From positions 3,279,501 through 3,343,500 of the forward strand of contig NZ_CP065511.1 in assembly GCF_022811925.1 (NCBI RefSeq): a DNA stretch of 64,000 nucleotides. Reading direction: 5' to 3'. Of this stretch, positions 1 through 8,372 are shown piece by piece; position 1 is the first letter of the stretch, and the number at the start of each line of letters is the position of its first letter. Under the pieces are notes generated by a model. It did not search any database. It saw only the letters and a program-made list of their open reading frames with translations, and was not told the origin of the DNA. Both the position numbers and the translations under genes were made by a program. The DNA comes from Cytobacillus oceanisediminis (lineage in GTDB: Bacteria; Bacillota; Bacilli; Bacillales; Cytobacillaceae).

Positions 1-29
1 TACAAACAATTCTTTTTTTATTCAACTAA

Positions 30-115
30 ATGGCCCATGAGTTTAAGTACATTTATTTACAAAGCAGTCCTTTTTACACTTCCTTTTATTACAGGAATGC
101 TCTGGGCAATTACCT
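30..115. repeat. Copy of a dispersed intergenic repeat
   Basis: The stretch contains GTTTAAGTACATTTATTTAC followed about 45 bases later by AGGAATGCT. The same two blocks in the same order occur near 23184-23265 (GTTTAAGTACATTAGTTCAC, then AGGAATGCTGCATCG). Partial copies lie at many other intergenic sites in the window. It does not look coding, and I see nothing else in bases 1-193. Confidence 0.45.
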
Positions 116-193
116 CGACCAAAAAGGGCCTTATCAATTAGAAAAAAGTAAAATTAAATTTTCATTAAATATGCCAATTTACTTTTACGAATA

Positions 194-712
194 TTATTTT
201 GATTTTTTATTTTTCTCCCGATATTTCTTTACTTTGGCTATTGTTCCACATGCTCTTCCAGATGAACTGTTCTTTTTCATACTGCACCATTTTTTTGTAC
301 TGCTTTTGGATCTATCGTAGAACGCCCATTTACAATCTGGACAAATCTTATATCGGTGAAAATTTCCTTCTTCTACCTTCCGTAAAATTAGAATAAGTAT
401 ATGGTCAATTATGCTATTTTGATTTGTGTGAAAATCCAACCTATATCTTCCATTATCTACCATCATCTGAATATTAATATTCCTTTTTATTATCCATTGA
501 TTAATTACTTTTAAAGAGCTGTTTGACACAACTTTTCTGAGGTCATTCCTAAATAAAATAACATCTGTTAAATTATCTGTGTTTTCCTGTGCAAAATAAG
601 TCTTCAAATCTTCTTGAGTAGTCAAGTGCTCCCTAGGAATTCGACTGTCGTTAGGTAATTCCCAAGTGTTAAGGAACATGATAATTTCATCTTTTTCTTT
701 AGATTTGCCCAT
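194..712 (-). CDS. CGNR zinc-finger (ABATE-type) putative transcription regulator
   Basis: A 172-residue protein with a C-terminal zinc-finger-like block: CPDCKWAFYD, then WCSM, then a basic CG-containing segment ending in a Lys-rich tail. This is the arrangement of the CGNR zinc finger found behind an ABATE (stress-induced transcription regulator) domain. The canonical CGNR tetrad is altered here to an ACGT context, so the family call rests on Cys spacing and overall shape. I chose the ATG at 712 because AGGTGG lies five bases upstream; an in-frame GTG at 721 has no such signal. It is transcribed divergently from the MFS exporter at 817, with an inverted repeat between them. The plain inference is that it regulates that exporter and itself. 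Confidence 0.7.
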   Translation of the reverse strand: MGKSKEKDEIIMFLNTWELPNDSRIPREHLTTQEDLKTYFAQENTDNLTDVILFRNDLRKVVSNSSLKVINQWIIKRNINIQMMVDNGRYRLDFHTNQNSIIDHILILILRKVEEGNFHRYKICPDCKWAFYDRSKSSTKKWCSMKKNSSSGRACGTIAKVKKYREKNKKSK

Positions 713-737
713 TGTAACCACCTATCGTTTTTGAGAG

Positions 738-798
738 TTGCACTTTTGGTTATTATAGCATAGAATAACCGTAACCATTGTACCGTTTTGATGGTTAC
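738..798 (+). promoter_or_regulatory. Promoter and inverted-repeat operator of the MFS gene
   Basis: A -35-like TTGCAC (738-743) and a -10-like TAGAAT (761-766) are 17 bases apart. Just downstream an 8-bp inverted repeat, GTAACCAT (771-778) and ATGGTTAC (791-798), covers the expected transcription start. A related GTAACCA block lies at the start of the divergent regulator gene. The placement suits repression by the neighbouring CGNR protein, which is inference. Confidence 0.5.
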
Positions 799-816
799 AA
801 AAAAAGGGGGAGGATT

Positions 817-1998
817 ATGAATTTATCAACTAAGGTTACTTTAACATCCGGATTTTTTTTAAATTTTGCCGGATTTGCCGTGTTTTCATTTCTTGCAGTT
901 TATTTGTCTAATACTCTTGAATTATCGGGTTGGGAAACAGGGACAATATTATCTTTGCTTACATTGTCTTCGCGAGTATTGCCTCTTTTTACTGGCGGTA
1001 TGGGTGATAAGTATGGATACAAAAGAATAATGGGGATTGGTCTTTTGCTAAGAGGAGTAGGATTTGTTACCTTGGCCTTTTCACATTCTTTTAGTTATGT
1101 TTCAGTAGCTGTTTTACTAATAGGAATTGGGGCAGCATGCTACGAGCCATCAGCTTTAGCATTTTTTTCTCAGGAAAATAACCCTGAATTAAGAAAGAAG
1201 ACCTTTATTTATTTGAATTTGGCTTTAAATGGAGGAGCAATAATAGGTCCGCTGCTCGGTGGTATTTTATTGGTCACTAACCCCCGTTTTCCGTTCTTAC
1301 TTAGTGCATCTATTTTTTTTATTTTATACATTGTTCAACTTATAATATTACCCAAGAAAGAAAACACTCAAGGCTCTGATTCAAATTCTATATTAGCTGG
1401 GGTTCCCCATATACTTAAAAACAAAAGATTTCTCTTATTTTGTTTTTCTATGATATTCTTTTGGTTTATGTTTGCTCAACTAACTGTAGCTTTGCCACTA
1501 CATATGTTTGCGATTTCGAATAATGAAAATCTCGTTAGTCTTGTTATCACGATCAATGCTCTTACAGGACTCATTTTTATGATTATCTTTAAAAAACTGT
1601 ATATTAAATCAAGTGCAATATTTTTATTAGTAGTAGGGACCTTAACAATGGCTTTATCTTTATTATTTATTAGCTTTTTTCCAAGCCCTCTGTGGCTTAT
1701 TTTATGTATCATTGGTTTCACAGTAGGCGAAACCCTCGTTCTTCCGTCCTCTGATATTGCAATAGCAGATTTTGTTGATGATCAATACAATGGGATCTAT
1801 TACGGATTTTCCGATCTTTCTTTTGCCGTGGGTGCAACTTTAGGAAATTTTACAGGAACTTTATTATTAGATATCTATCAACCCAATTCTTTTGTCCCGT
1901 GGGTCATCTTTTCAGGTATTGGTTTTTTAGGTTTTTTTCTTATACGAACACTGTTACTTCTACAAAGGGACCATGAAGCATTATTCCAAAACTATTAG
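817..1998 (+). CDS. MFS family transporter, probable drug or metabolite exporter
   Basis: A 393-residue protein with about twelve hydrophobic helices, the usual size of a major facilitator superfamily transporter. The loop between helices 2 and 3 carries GGMGDKYGYKR, matching the MFS signature (G-x-x-x-D-R/K-x-G-R/K-R/K), and GPLLGG follows near helix 5 as in drug:H+ antiporters. The ATG at 817 is chosen over in-frame upstream codons because GGGGGAGG sits four bases before it. It acts in the cytoplasmic membrane; its substrate cannot be read from sequence. It is divergent from the CGNR regulator gene and probably under its control. No disruption is visible. Confidence 0.85.
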   Translation: MNLSTKVTLTSGFFLNFAGFAVFSFLAVYLSNTLELSGWETGTILSLLTLSSRVLPLFTGGMGDKYGYKRIMGIGLLLRGVGFVTLAFSHSFSYVSVAVLLIGIGAACYEPSALAFFSQENNPELRKKTFIYLNLALNGGAIIGPLLGGILLVTNPRFPFLLSASIFFILYIVQLIILPKKENTQGSDSNSILAGVPHILKNKRFLLFCFSMIFFWFMFAQLTVALPLHMFAISNNENLVSLVITINALTGLIFMIIFKKLYIKSSAIFLLVVGTLTMALSLLFISFFPSPLWLILCIIGFTVGETLVLPSSDIAIADFVDDQYNGIYYGFSDLSFAVGATLGNFTGTLLLDIYQPNSFVPWVIFSGIGFLGFFLIRTLLLLQRDHEALFQNY

Positions 1999-2041
1999 AG
2001 CCTTAGTACTTAAAAGCTTCTTTTAACCTCCACAAAAATAG

Positions 2042-2066
2042 GCGTTGATCCTTAATGGATCAACGC
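2042..2066. terminator. Inverted repeat, probable terminator
   Basis: GCGTTGATCC (2042-2051) pairs perfectly with GGATCAACGC (2057-2066) around a five-base loop. Read on the minus strand the stem is followed by CTATTTTTG, so it works best for minus-strand transcription reaching it from the permease relic. It may also stop the MFS transcript. Confidence 0.6.
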
Positions 2067-2187
2067 ATCCTAAAGTTGTATTTTCAAAGTTAATTTTTTC
2101 CTTCCTAACATTGAGAATATCACCTAACACACTAATGTCTCTCATAAAAGCTTTCCTTAGTTTAATCCTTGGGTTAATTACCTACAG

Positions 2188-2637
2188 TTAGTTCTGACCG
2201 CAAGAAAAAACCGCTTCAACGATAATCGTTCCAGTCAGCAGTTTCCCAAGGTTCATTCCAAGTCCAGTAATCATTGGAGAAATTGCAATCCTCAAGACAT
2301 GCTTCGCCATAATGGTTTTTTCTTTTATTCCTCGCGTTCGTGCAAATAATACATATGGCTCTTGCAAATTTCCAAGTACGCTAGCACGCAGGAGTCTTGT
2401 ATACATTGCAATTAAGGGAAGAGCCAACGTTACGGAAGGCAGAACAAGATGCCGCCATGTCCCAATTCCCTCAACTGGGAAGAGGTCAAGTTTAATAGAA
2501 AAGAAAAAAATGAATATGTAACCTAGCCAAAAAGAGGGGATGGATGCCCCTAAAAACGAAAGAAAACGGCTAAAATGGTCAATTAAACTATTTTTCTTCA
2601 CTCCAGCAAGAAAGCCTAGAAGGACACTTACGAACAC
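2188..2637 (-). pseudogene. Fragment of an OppB/DppB/NikB-type ABC transporter permease
   Basis: About 149 codons encode the central and C-terminal part of a peptide/nickel ABC permease. Typical blocks are GASIPSFWLGY, LVLPSVTLALP and the ATPase-contact loop with Y-x-x-F-A-R-T-R-G-I-K-E. Family members are about 310 residues, so the N-terminal third and the last helices are missing. The frame runs on upstream without a good start. No partner ATPase, second permease or binding protein is nearby. I read it as a relic, not a functional gene. Confidence 0.75.
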
Positions 2638-2699
2638 CGCTATTAATATAAAGTCTTTTGACTATTATCTAGAATAAAGATGACACAATGGAGGTTTAA

Positions 2700-3126
2700 A
2701 TGTTGTTTGATACTCAAAAAATTAAAGAAATTATTAAACATCGCTATCCTTTTCTTTTAGTGGATAGGATTCTGGAATTAGAAGAGGGAAAAAGAGCAGT
2801 TGGTATTAAAAATGTGACAGTAAATGAAAGTTTTTTTAATGGTACTTCCCTAATTATCCGTTATGCCAGGTGCATTAATTGTAGAGGCATTAGCTCAATT
2901 AAGTGCAATTGTGATGCTAATAAAAGAAGGAAACCAAGGAAGCTTAGGGCTTTTAGCAGGTATAGATAAATGTCGTTTTAAACAACAAGTTAAACCAGGA
3001 GACCAACTCCTTCTTGAGGTTGAAATCACTCGTCTAAAAGGACCAATCGGAAAAGGGAGAGGTATAGCTACTGTTGATGGAGAATTAGTTTGTGAGACAG
3101 AACTGATATTTGCATTTTGGGATTAA
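2700..3126 (+). pseudogene. fabZ: 3-hydroxyacyl-ACP dehydratase FabZ, broken by two frameshifts
   Basis: The first frame begins with [15 protein letters not shown] and runs to NESFFNG. A second frame then continues [12 protein letters not shown] through to the normal FabZ C-terminus. Between them the bases read as the expected His-Phe-Pro-x-Tyr-Pro-Val-Met-Pro-Gly only if one base is restored in the His codon and another before the Val codon. The two single-base deletions therefore lie around 2846-2862 and remove the catalytic His of the HFPGxPVMPG motif. A good AGGAGG-like site (GGAGG) precedes the ATG at 2700. Total length (about 142 codons) is normal for FabZ. In other bacteria it dehydrates 3-hydroxyacyl-ACP in type II fatty acid synthesis; here it should be inactive. 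Confidence 0.85.
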
Positions 3127-3164
3127 TATACTGATTGAATTTTAAAATAGTGAATCTTGGTTGT

Positions 3165-3464
3165 TCAAGAAACGGGCGTTGGTAGACTTGAGACAGATGG
3201 AAATGGAAAATCTGGTGTGCTTGTTGCCACAATAATCATATCTACATCTTCGACTGTTTTATTATATCTTTGCATTAAATCTTTTACTGCAGAGACACAC
3301 AAGTCACTGGTAAATTCATCGGGTCGGGTTATTCTGCGTTCGTGAATTCCGGTTCTTTGAATAATCCACTCATTATTTGTATCAACCAATTGCTCAAAGT
3401 CAAAATTTGTTAATCTTCTTTCGGGTACATATGTCCCTATAGCTGTTACTCTTGCTCCTATCAT
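3165..3464 (-). pseudogene. fabH: 5' fragment of 3-oxoacyl-ACP synthase III FabH
   Basis: About 92 residues match the N-terminus of FabH: GTYVPERRLTN, then NNEWIIQRTGIHERR and IIVATSTPDFPFPS. The enzyme condenses acetyl-CoA with malonyl-ACP to start fatty acid synthesis and is normally about 310-330 residues with a catalytic Cys near residue 112. Here the frame loses homology just before that Cys and stops. The start is good (GAGGTGGAGTGA before the ATG), and a FapR-like operator lies 32 bases upstream, so the promoter survives while the gene body is lost. It converges on the broken fabZ; both look like remains of a secondary fatty acid cluster. Confidence 0.85.
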
Positions 3465-3495
3465 TCACTCCACCTCTATTAATTATATGTTAGTA

Positions 3496-3512
3496 TTAAT
3501 ACCTGGTACTAA
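3496..3512. promoter_or_regulatory. FapR-like operator upstream of the fabH fragment
   Basis: TTAATACCTGGTACTAA is a 17-base dyad differing by one base from the known FapR-type consensus TTAGTACCnGnTACTAA. FapR is the malonyl-CoA-responsive repressor of fatty acid genes in Bacillus and relatives, and fabH genes are among its targets. The location directly upstream of the fabH start supports the call. Confidence 0.7.
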
Positions 3513-3659
3513 TTATAACCATAATTATCATTTTCAAGAAAAAGAAGGCTTTTTATAAATTATGCCTTCAGTCCTTTGATTAAGTTTAATATTCACATTC
3601 CAACAAAAATACCTCTTTAATCTTTAAATTCAATCCTAAATAGTCTGGCTCTTAACCTA

Positions 3660-3701
3660 AAGAAAGAGCACAATTCTAGCTGTAGAATTGCGCTCTTTCT
3701 T
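3660..3701. terminator. Long hairpin, probable bidirectional terminator
   Basis: AAGAAAGAGCACAATTCTA (3660-3678) pairs with TAGAATTGCGCTCTTTCTT (3683-3701), 18 of 19 positions, around a four-base loop. It lies 80 bases beyond the end of the NAD(P)-binding gene and probably ends that transcript. Confidence 0.7.
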
Positions 3702-3782
3702 GAAGATTTCTTATGTACTTTGTCTTGGTTGGACACATCCATTACATTAACCATTCTTTCAATGACTATGTAAGAGTTGAAT

Positions 3783-4412
3783 CTAGTTTGCTATAAATGG
3801 CGTTTGACGTATGTATTTAGAATTTGAAATTTCATTAATTAAAAAATCTGCGATATTACGATTGGTAATTGTTAGTCCCGGCATATCAAATAAACTTTCT
3901 TTTATGCTTTTATTAATATCTTTTTCGTATATAAATGGTAACCGAACAAGTGTCCAATCTCTCCTGCTTTCATGGAGAATAGTAAGCTCTTTTTTCTTAT
4001 CCTTAATCATCTTAGAATACATAATTCGAAAGAAAATGGCACCCAACTTATTTACGAAGGACTTTTTATCTCCATTTACATCCAAAGAACCTCCTGATAC
4101 TCCGATATACCTTTTTATTCCGATATCTTCCATAATAGTTATTATCAGTTTTGTAACTTCACTGTATAAAGGTGTGGCTCTATTAGGTTGTCCAAAAGTA
4201 TTAACAACCGCGTCACATCCTTCAAGTAAAGAACGAATTGAATATGGATTTTGAGCATCTCCTATAATGAGCTCTATGTTTGGGCCGGTTATTGAAACTT
4301 TTTCTGGACTTCGGACGAGCATACGAACTGTATAACCTTTTTTAATTGCCGTTTCTGCTAAAAACTTACCTGCTTTTCCAGTGCCTACTATAATGGCTAT
4401 AGTTCTTTTCAT
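3783..4412 (-). CDS. NAD(P)-binding (atypical SDR / NmrA-like) protein
   Basis: A 209-residue protein with an N-terminal Rossmann fold: IAIIVGTGKAGKFLAETAIKKG is a TGxxGxxG-like dinucleotide loop (Thr-Gly-Lys-Ala-Gly-Lys), followed by a basic VRSPEKV stretch typical of NADP binding. Later come ELIIGDAQN, a VVNTFG segment and the YIGVSGGS strand seen in NmrA-like atypical short-chain reductases. The Tyr-x-x-x-Lys catalytic pair is not evident, so it may be a redox sensor or a flavin/biliverdin-reductase-like protein rather than a standard dehydrogenase. The gene is monocistronic, with a strong hairpin downstream. Substrate unknown. Confidence 0.75.
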   Translation of the reverse strand: MKRTIAIIVGTGKAGKFLAETAIKKGYTVRMLVRSPEKVSITGPNIELIIGDAQNPYSIRSLLEGCDAVVNTFGQPNRATPLYSEVTKLIITIMEDIGIKRYIGVSGGSLDVNGDKKSFVNKLGAIFFRIMYSKMIKDKKKELTILHESRRDWTLVRLPFIYEKDINKSIKESLFDMPGLTITNRNIADFLINEISNSKYIRQTPFIAN

Positions 4413-5080
4413 CTAGAGTTAGTCTCCTATTCTGAATTTCCTTTTATCACCATTTTATCACGAGAAGATAAAAAAAGTCATACCAATAACACCCCTTGGT
4501 GCTCAGGGGATTTGTGTTGTTTAAATTTATCATTCTGCAGAACATTGATCCATTAATGTTTTTTCGTTTTCTGATGAAGCCTGTCAGCTGCATAAAAAAG
4601 TTGGGTTTAACGCAATCTTTCTTGAACTACCGAGCCCTTTAACGGAACAACTTATTGTCACTCAAAAGTTCCTTAATCGATCTTTCAATTCAGATGTACT
4701 TTTCTTTTTCACTACAAAAACACCCCTTTAGATAACCATATCCAAAGAGGTAAAACGGTATATCTTTTTTCCAAAGCTACAACAATCACTAAAGCTAAAG
4801 AGGGTACTTTTTCTTACTGTCTATTTGACAGGGGTATTATCCAGCCTTTGATGGCTGATTTTTTATTTAATTGCCCTTTTGCCTTACGAATCATTAAAAA
4901 TTTAAATATTTTTCAAGCACTTGTTTCCACTAATACGACTTAATGAGAAAAGCGTGCATGATTTACACTGATTCCGTTTATGTTTTGGCAACTTGAATGT
5001 ATAAAAGGCGAGTCTAAGACGCCATCAACAATCTTTATTTCTTACACCGAGTGTGACTGAATCACCTGGACAAATCTTTT
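4413..5080. other. Non-coding stretch with a terminator and a decayed reading frame
   Basis: No intact gene. A plus-strand frame of 53 codons (4573-4731) contains QLHKKVGF, which resembles the end of a GNAT acetyltransferase, but it has no start and is probably a relic. CAGCC (4842-4846) and GGCTG (4853-4857) followed by a T-rich run form a short plus-strand terminator that no intact gene now uses. Confidence 0.4.
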
Positions 5081-6394
5081 TTACGGATTCGCCAACAATT
5101 TTTCTTCATTTTCCCCAAGCTTGATCGTGTATTCAGTCGGTATCCATAAGCCTGTATTCTCATTTCTACCTTGAAGAACGTATTTTGGGTTATTTTTGCC
5201 CATCCGTTCTGCAGCTGTGTTCGCAAGCTTGCCGATATCACCTGTTTTGAGACGGTTGATAATTAAACCGAGTTTCAAACTTTTAATTGTCAGCATTTCA
5301 TAATCTGTGCTACTGTCTCCCGCTACGAATATTGGACCGTATCCGCCCCGCGCTTTGGAGATGGCTTGTTCGATCACTTCCACCTTGCCTTCTCGAGCAG
5401 TGATCGGCCAATTATCTTCATATTCTGCTCGAATAATTCCGTCTTTCTTTTTTAATCTCATTCCAAAGACATTTTCCTTCGGAAGGTTGTAACCGTATTT
5501 TGGATTTGACGAAAATACCTCCACCACTTCTTCCATCGAAGCCGAAATAACATAAACGTCAATTCCATTTTCCATAAAAGTATGCATTAAGTTTGCGATT
5601 TCGGTGGCCAGACGCAGTCCTGTAGTATAGGCTACTTGAACAGTACCGGCTTTTCCTGACATGGACTTAGGACTCACAAGCGCTACCGATGCCATTTCCG
5701 CCCCCAAATTATAATCATTTGAAGCCTCTGCAAGCTGCTGGACTTCTATTGTAGACATGTTGGCAAATAAATAGAGCACCCATGGATATCCGATTTCAAT
5801 ACCATGTGTTTCCCCAATGGCTTCATACAGAAAGTACATTTTCGCTTTAAAATCTATAAATTGATCAGTTGAATGTAGCGTTTCTAGCCGCTCTTTTCCA
5901 TTCATTCCTTCATAGTTGGAATAAAGAAATTCGTAATCGCGCTTCAGATCCTCGGCAATTTCCTCGAGTGTGACCGCATCTCCTTGAAGGTTTTTAAACT
6001 CGTGTGAAAAGGATCCATTCGGCACATTCTTTTTGATCACTTCATAAAACTCTTCCGGTTGCATGTTAAATGCCAAGTGATCAATTTGATAAAGAAAAAG
6101 GGCCTCCTCCGTATCACTCATGATGCTCGTATGATCCCAATCAAAAACAACATAAGGTTTTCGATTGGGATCGTATCCTGGACTTCCAGCACCATACTTA
6201 TCAATTAGGTTTTGAACAGCCTTATAGGTGTCAGGAGCCCATTTCCCTTTATCCAACACTTGAATATAATGGCCCTCCCTTTTTTGTGGAGTCGAAACTG
6301 CTTTTTCGCTTGCCGCAGCTCCTAAGGAAGCAGACAAAATCATGCAAATAACAATCATGCCAAATAAAACTTTTAATTTGGTTCTATTATTCAT
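5081..6394 (-). CDS. Secreted HAD-superfamily phosphatase-like protein
   Basis: A 437-residue protein with a signal peptide (basic MNNRTKLK, hydrophobic segment to about residue 28, ending SLGAAASEK). HAD motif I is VVFDWDHTSIM near residue 85 (nucleophile Asp and Asp+2). Motif II is likely YVISAS near residue 290. Motif III/IV corresponds to a conserved Lys and FVAGDSSTDYEML near residue 360. This pattern matches phosphoserine-phosphatase-like HAD hydrolases with a long cap insert between motifs I and II. It probably acts outside the membrane on a phosphomonoester that cannot be named. The start has a strong GGGGGGAT site. A hairpin with a U-rich tail lies in the leader. Confidence 0.75.
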   Translation of the reverse strand: MNNRTKLKVLFGMIVICMILSASLGAAASEKAVSTPQKREGHYIQVLDKGKWAPDTYKAVQNLIDKYGAGSPGYDPNRKPYVVFDWDHTSIMSDTEEALFLYQIDHLAFNMQPEEFYEVIKKNVPNGSFSHEFKNLQGDAVTLEEIAEDLKRDYEFLYSNYEGMNGKERLETLHSTDQFIDFKAKMYFLYEAIGETHGIEIGYPWVLYLFANMSTIEVQQLAEASNDYNLGAEMASVALVSPKSMSGKAGTVQVAYTTGLRLATEIANLMHTFMENGIDVYVISASMEEVVEVFSSNPKYGYNLPKENVFGMRLKKKDGIIRAEYEDNWPITAREGKVEVIEQAISKARGGYGPIFVAGDSSTDYEMLTIKSLKLGLIINRLKTGDIGKLANTAAERMGKNNPKYVLQGRNENTGLWIPTEYTIKLGENEEKLLANP

Positions 6395-6422
6395 ATTATC
6401 CCCCCTAAAAAATGCAAAAGAC

Positions 6423-6460
6423 GCCTGCCCAATAGCTCGTTATTAGCTATTGAAACAGGC
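6423..6460 (-). promoter_or_regulatory. Leader hairpin with U-rich tail upstream of the HAD gene
   Basis: GCCTGCCCAATAGC (6423-6436) pairs with GCTATTGAAACAGGC (6446-6460). On the minus strand the stem is followed by GTCTTTTGCATTTTTT and then directly by the ribosome binding site of the HAD gene at 6394. A terminator-like stem between promoter and start suggests attenuation. It could instead be the terminator of a lost upstream gene. Confidence 0.5.
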
Positions 6461-6782
6461 GCCATTGCCGATTGATTCATTTATACATCAAAATTATCAT
6501 AAACTTTCAAAATAGTCAAATATTTATTTACAATTCTTTCTTAACAGTTGTTGCTTTATAAAAAAGTTTGATCATTTCTGTTATCCTTTTTCAATTAAAG
6601 TCCCTCTATAAAGAAACGAAAATCTTCGATTTTCTCCTGTTTTCTCTTATTTTCGATAGAATAGTAAATTTAGGGCTATTGGCCGTTTGGTTAATTTGGC
6701 TAATTAAGGGGGATTCTGGATCCTATGAGTAAAAATGATTACTACTTAAGCCATCTTTATCTAAAAAGTGGGGTTAAAGTAA

Positions 6783-6960
6783 AAATATAATCGCACTGGT
6801 AGATCTCCACATTACCCATGGAGGTGTACCCACCCATGTCACACAGGGTCAAAGCCCCAAAATTCCTTCATTCAACCTTTCCATGAGGTGGATGTCAGTA
6901 ATGCTGCCCGATAGGGTCCATTGCCCGTAAACTTGAATACCTTTTCGAGAAAACTGAAGG
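6783..6960. mobile_element. Relic of the 3' end of an IS110-family element
   Basis: The sequence is a diverged copy of 27723-27860, the 3' part and flank of the IS110 transposase gene. Shared blocks include CCCATGTC followed by GGGTCAA, ATTCCTTC, and GGTGGA...GTCAGT...ATGCT...GGGTC. It carries no open frame and has clearly been decaying for long. Beyond it to 7400 the only other signals are a 33-base integrase relic at 7082-7114 and a short hairpin AAGCTGC/GCAGCTT at 7132-7152. Confidence 0.55.
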
Positions 6961-7806
6961 GTGAGATTAGACTGTTCAATGCAACAGCCGATTAATTGAA
7001 TCATAACGGATTGTTGAAAACATTGTAAATAACAAAAAACAACAAAAACCTCCTCTTGTCATGTAAGAGTGGGTTTTGGTTGGAATGTGACCTCACGTAC
7101 GTCTAAATAGGCTTTCAGTTCAAAAAGAAAAAAGCTGCCTAAGTAGCAGCTTGAACATAAGCACCTGTTTGTTATGGTAATTACTTTTATTTTTACAAAC
7201 TTTTGTGATTTTATGTCAATCCTAAAATCATGATTACATTTTAGCTTATTAAGCTTTCCACTCTCACAGGATGGGGATACTCTTGCCTTACAAAATTGGC
7301 TAAAAAACCTTTCTTACAGAAAATGATATTGTTTAACAGTAGCCGATTTCAACCGAAATGATGATATGACACACATAGTTTCAGACAGATTTCAGAACCC
7401 TTGATTCCCCCATCCTCCACCATAGCCCGTATACTATTGTTACATAGAAATGATTTTCCTTTTTTGTACGCAACAAACAACAGCTCCGCTCCTTTTTCCA
7501 TTGGCGAAAGGATACGGAACCTGTTTTATATCAGTGGTCAGCATAATTTCAAAAAATTTTATAAACGATTTAAAAAATAATATATGAAGTTAAAGAAAAG
7601 GTGGCAGGAGGTGTTTATTAAATATCTTTTATCATTTTCCATGCAGCTGAACCATTTTAATCTTTGTATGTATGAATGATGTCCTCACCAGGACATAACT
7701 TTTTCCAAGGATTTAGTTGAAATGGACTATTTAGATTAAGATCCAAAATAACCATTTACATATAATGGAATATCTTGTATTCTAATTAAGAATGGTTACT
7801 ATGCTT

Positions 7807-7930
7807 CCTCTCATATTGCTATATTATCTTGGCTTCCTGTATGCTTATCTAACTCTAGGTAAGTATACAGGAGGAAGCAAGATAATTAAAATGGTCGCTA
7901 CCGAACATTTGTTTTAGCAAATATGAGAGG
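7807..7930. repeat. Large nested inverted repeat in a leader-like region
   Basis: An outer pair, CCTCTCATATTGCT (7807-7820) and AGCAAATATGAGAGG (7916-7930), encloses a second imperfect pair, roughly 7824-7850 and 7859-7885 (TTATCTTGGCTTCC... against GGAAGCAAGATAA). The whole can fold as a long stem with bulges. It ends ten bases before a short ORF and overlaps that ORF's ribosome binding site (GAGAGGAG). Confidence 0.6.
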
Positions 7931-7940
7931 AGTGCGTTAA

Positions 7941-8006
7941 ATGCGACATGTACTATTCTTCGGCTTTATACTGCTGATAATAGTGTTACACCTGAAGCTT
8001 AATTAG
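7941..8006 (+). CDS. Putative 21-residue hydrophobic peptide
   Basis: The reading frame MRHVLFFGFILLIIVLHLKLN is 21 codons long, preceded by GAGAGGAG eight bases before the ATG and followed by a good terminator. The peptide would be a single membrane helix with a basic N-terminus and a His/Lys-containing tail. Size and hydrophobicity resemble type I toxin peptides or small membrane regulators, but I cannot assign a family. The ribosome binding site is the 3' arm of the large upstream inverted repeat, so translation could be controlled by RNA folding. Chance occurrence of so short a frame cannot be excluded. Confidence 0.4.
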   Translation: MRHVLFFGFILLIIVLHLKLN

Positions 8007-8018
8007 TATACCATTCAG

Positions 8019-8058
8019 AGGTATCTTAGAGGTAATCCTTTAAGGTACCTTTTTCTTT
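8019..8058 (+). terminator. Rho-independent terminator after the 21-codon ORF
   Basis: AGGTATCTTA (8019-8028) pairs with TAAGGTACCT (8041-8050), nine Watson-Crick pairs and one G-U, followed by TTTTCTTTATT. Confidence 0.7.
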
Positions 8059-8267
8059 ATTATTGAGTCATCTATCTTTTCTGTAGAATGGATTTTATAC
8101 AATAAAAAGGGATTTTTTTAAACAGCGCTCATCAAGAAAATATTAATTTCCGAGTGACTTTAGTGACTATAGGTAGTTGGAAAAATTTTCTTCAAAATGG
8201 TCATTTTACGTTGTATAATGGTATTATCAGTAAGTTGATTTCTCCTTACTTCCCATGATTTTGCCGC

Positions 8268-8308
8268 CCTCCGTATTTACATTAACTAAATGAGTGTAAA
8301 TACGGAGG
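8268..8308. repeat. 14-bp inverted repeat upstream of the coiled-coil membrane protein
   Basis: CCTCCGTATTTACA (8268-8281) and TGTAAATACGGAGG (8295-8308) are perfect inverted copies around a 13-base loop. No T run follows. The 3' arm ends GGAGGAGGGGA, so the stem would hide a Shine-Dalgarno-like sequence, though the next start (8373) is 65 bases on. It may be an operator or an RNA element. Confidence 0.6.
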
Positions 8309-8372
8309 AGGGGACAGAATCAACAAAGCGACACTGGGAATTTTATGAATATTGTATAAAGGGGAAATTGTA

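Noticed and set aside
1476..1721. An 81-codon minus-strand ORF inside the MFS gene
   Set aside because: Shadow of the transporter gene; no ribosome binding site or protein-like pattern.
6725..6790. A 21-codon ORF preceded by AAGGGGGA
   Set aside because: The spacing of 12 bases to the ATG is poor, the peptide (MSKNDYYLSHLYLKSGVKVK...) has no feature, and no terminator follows.
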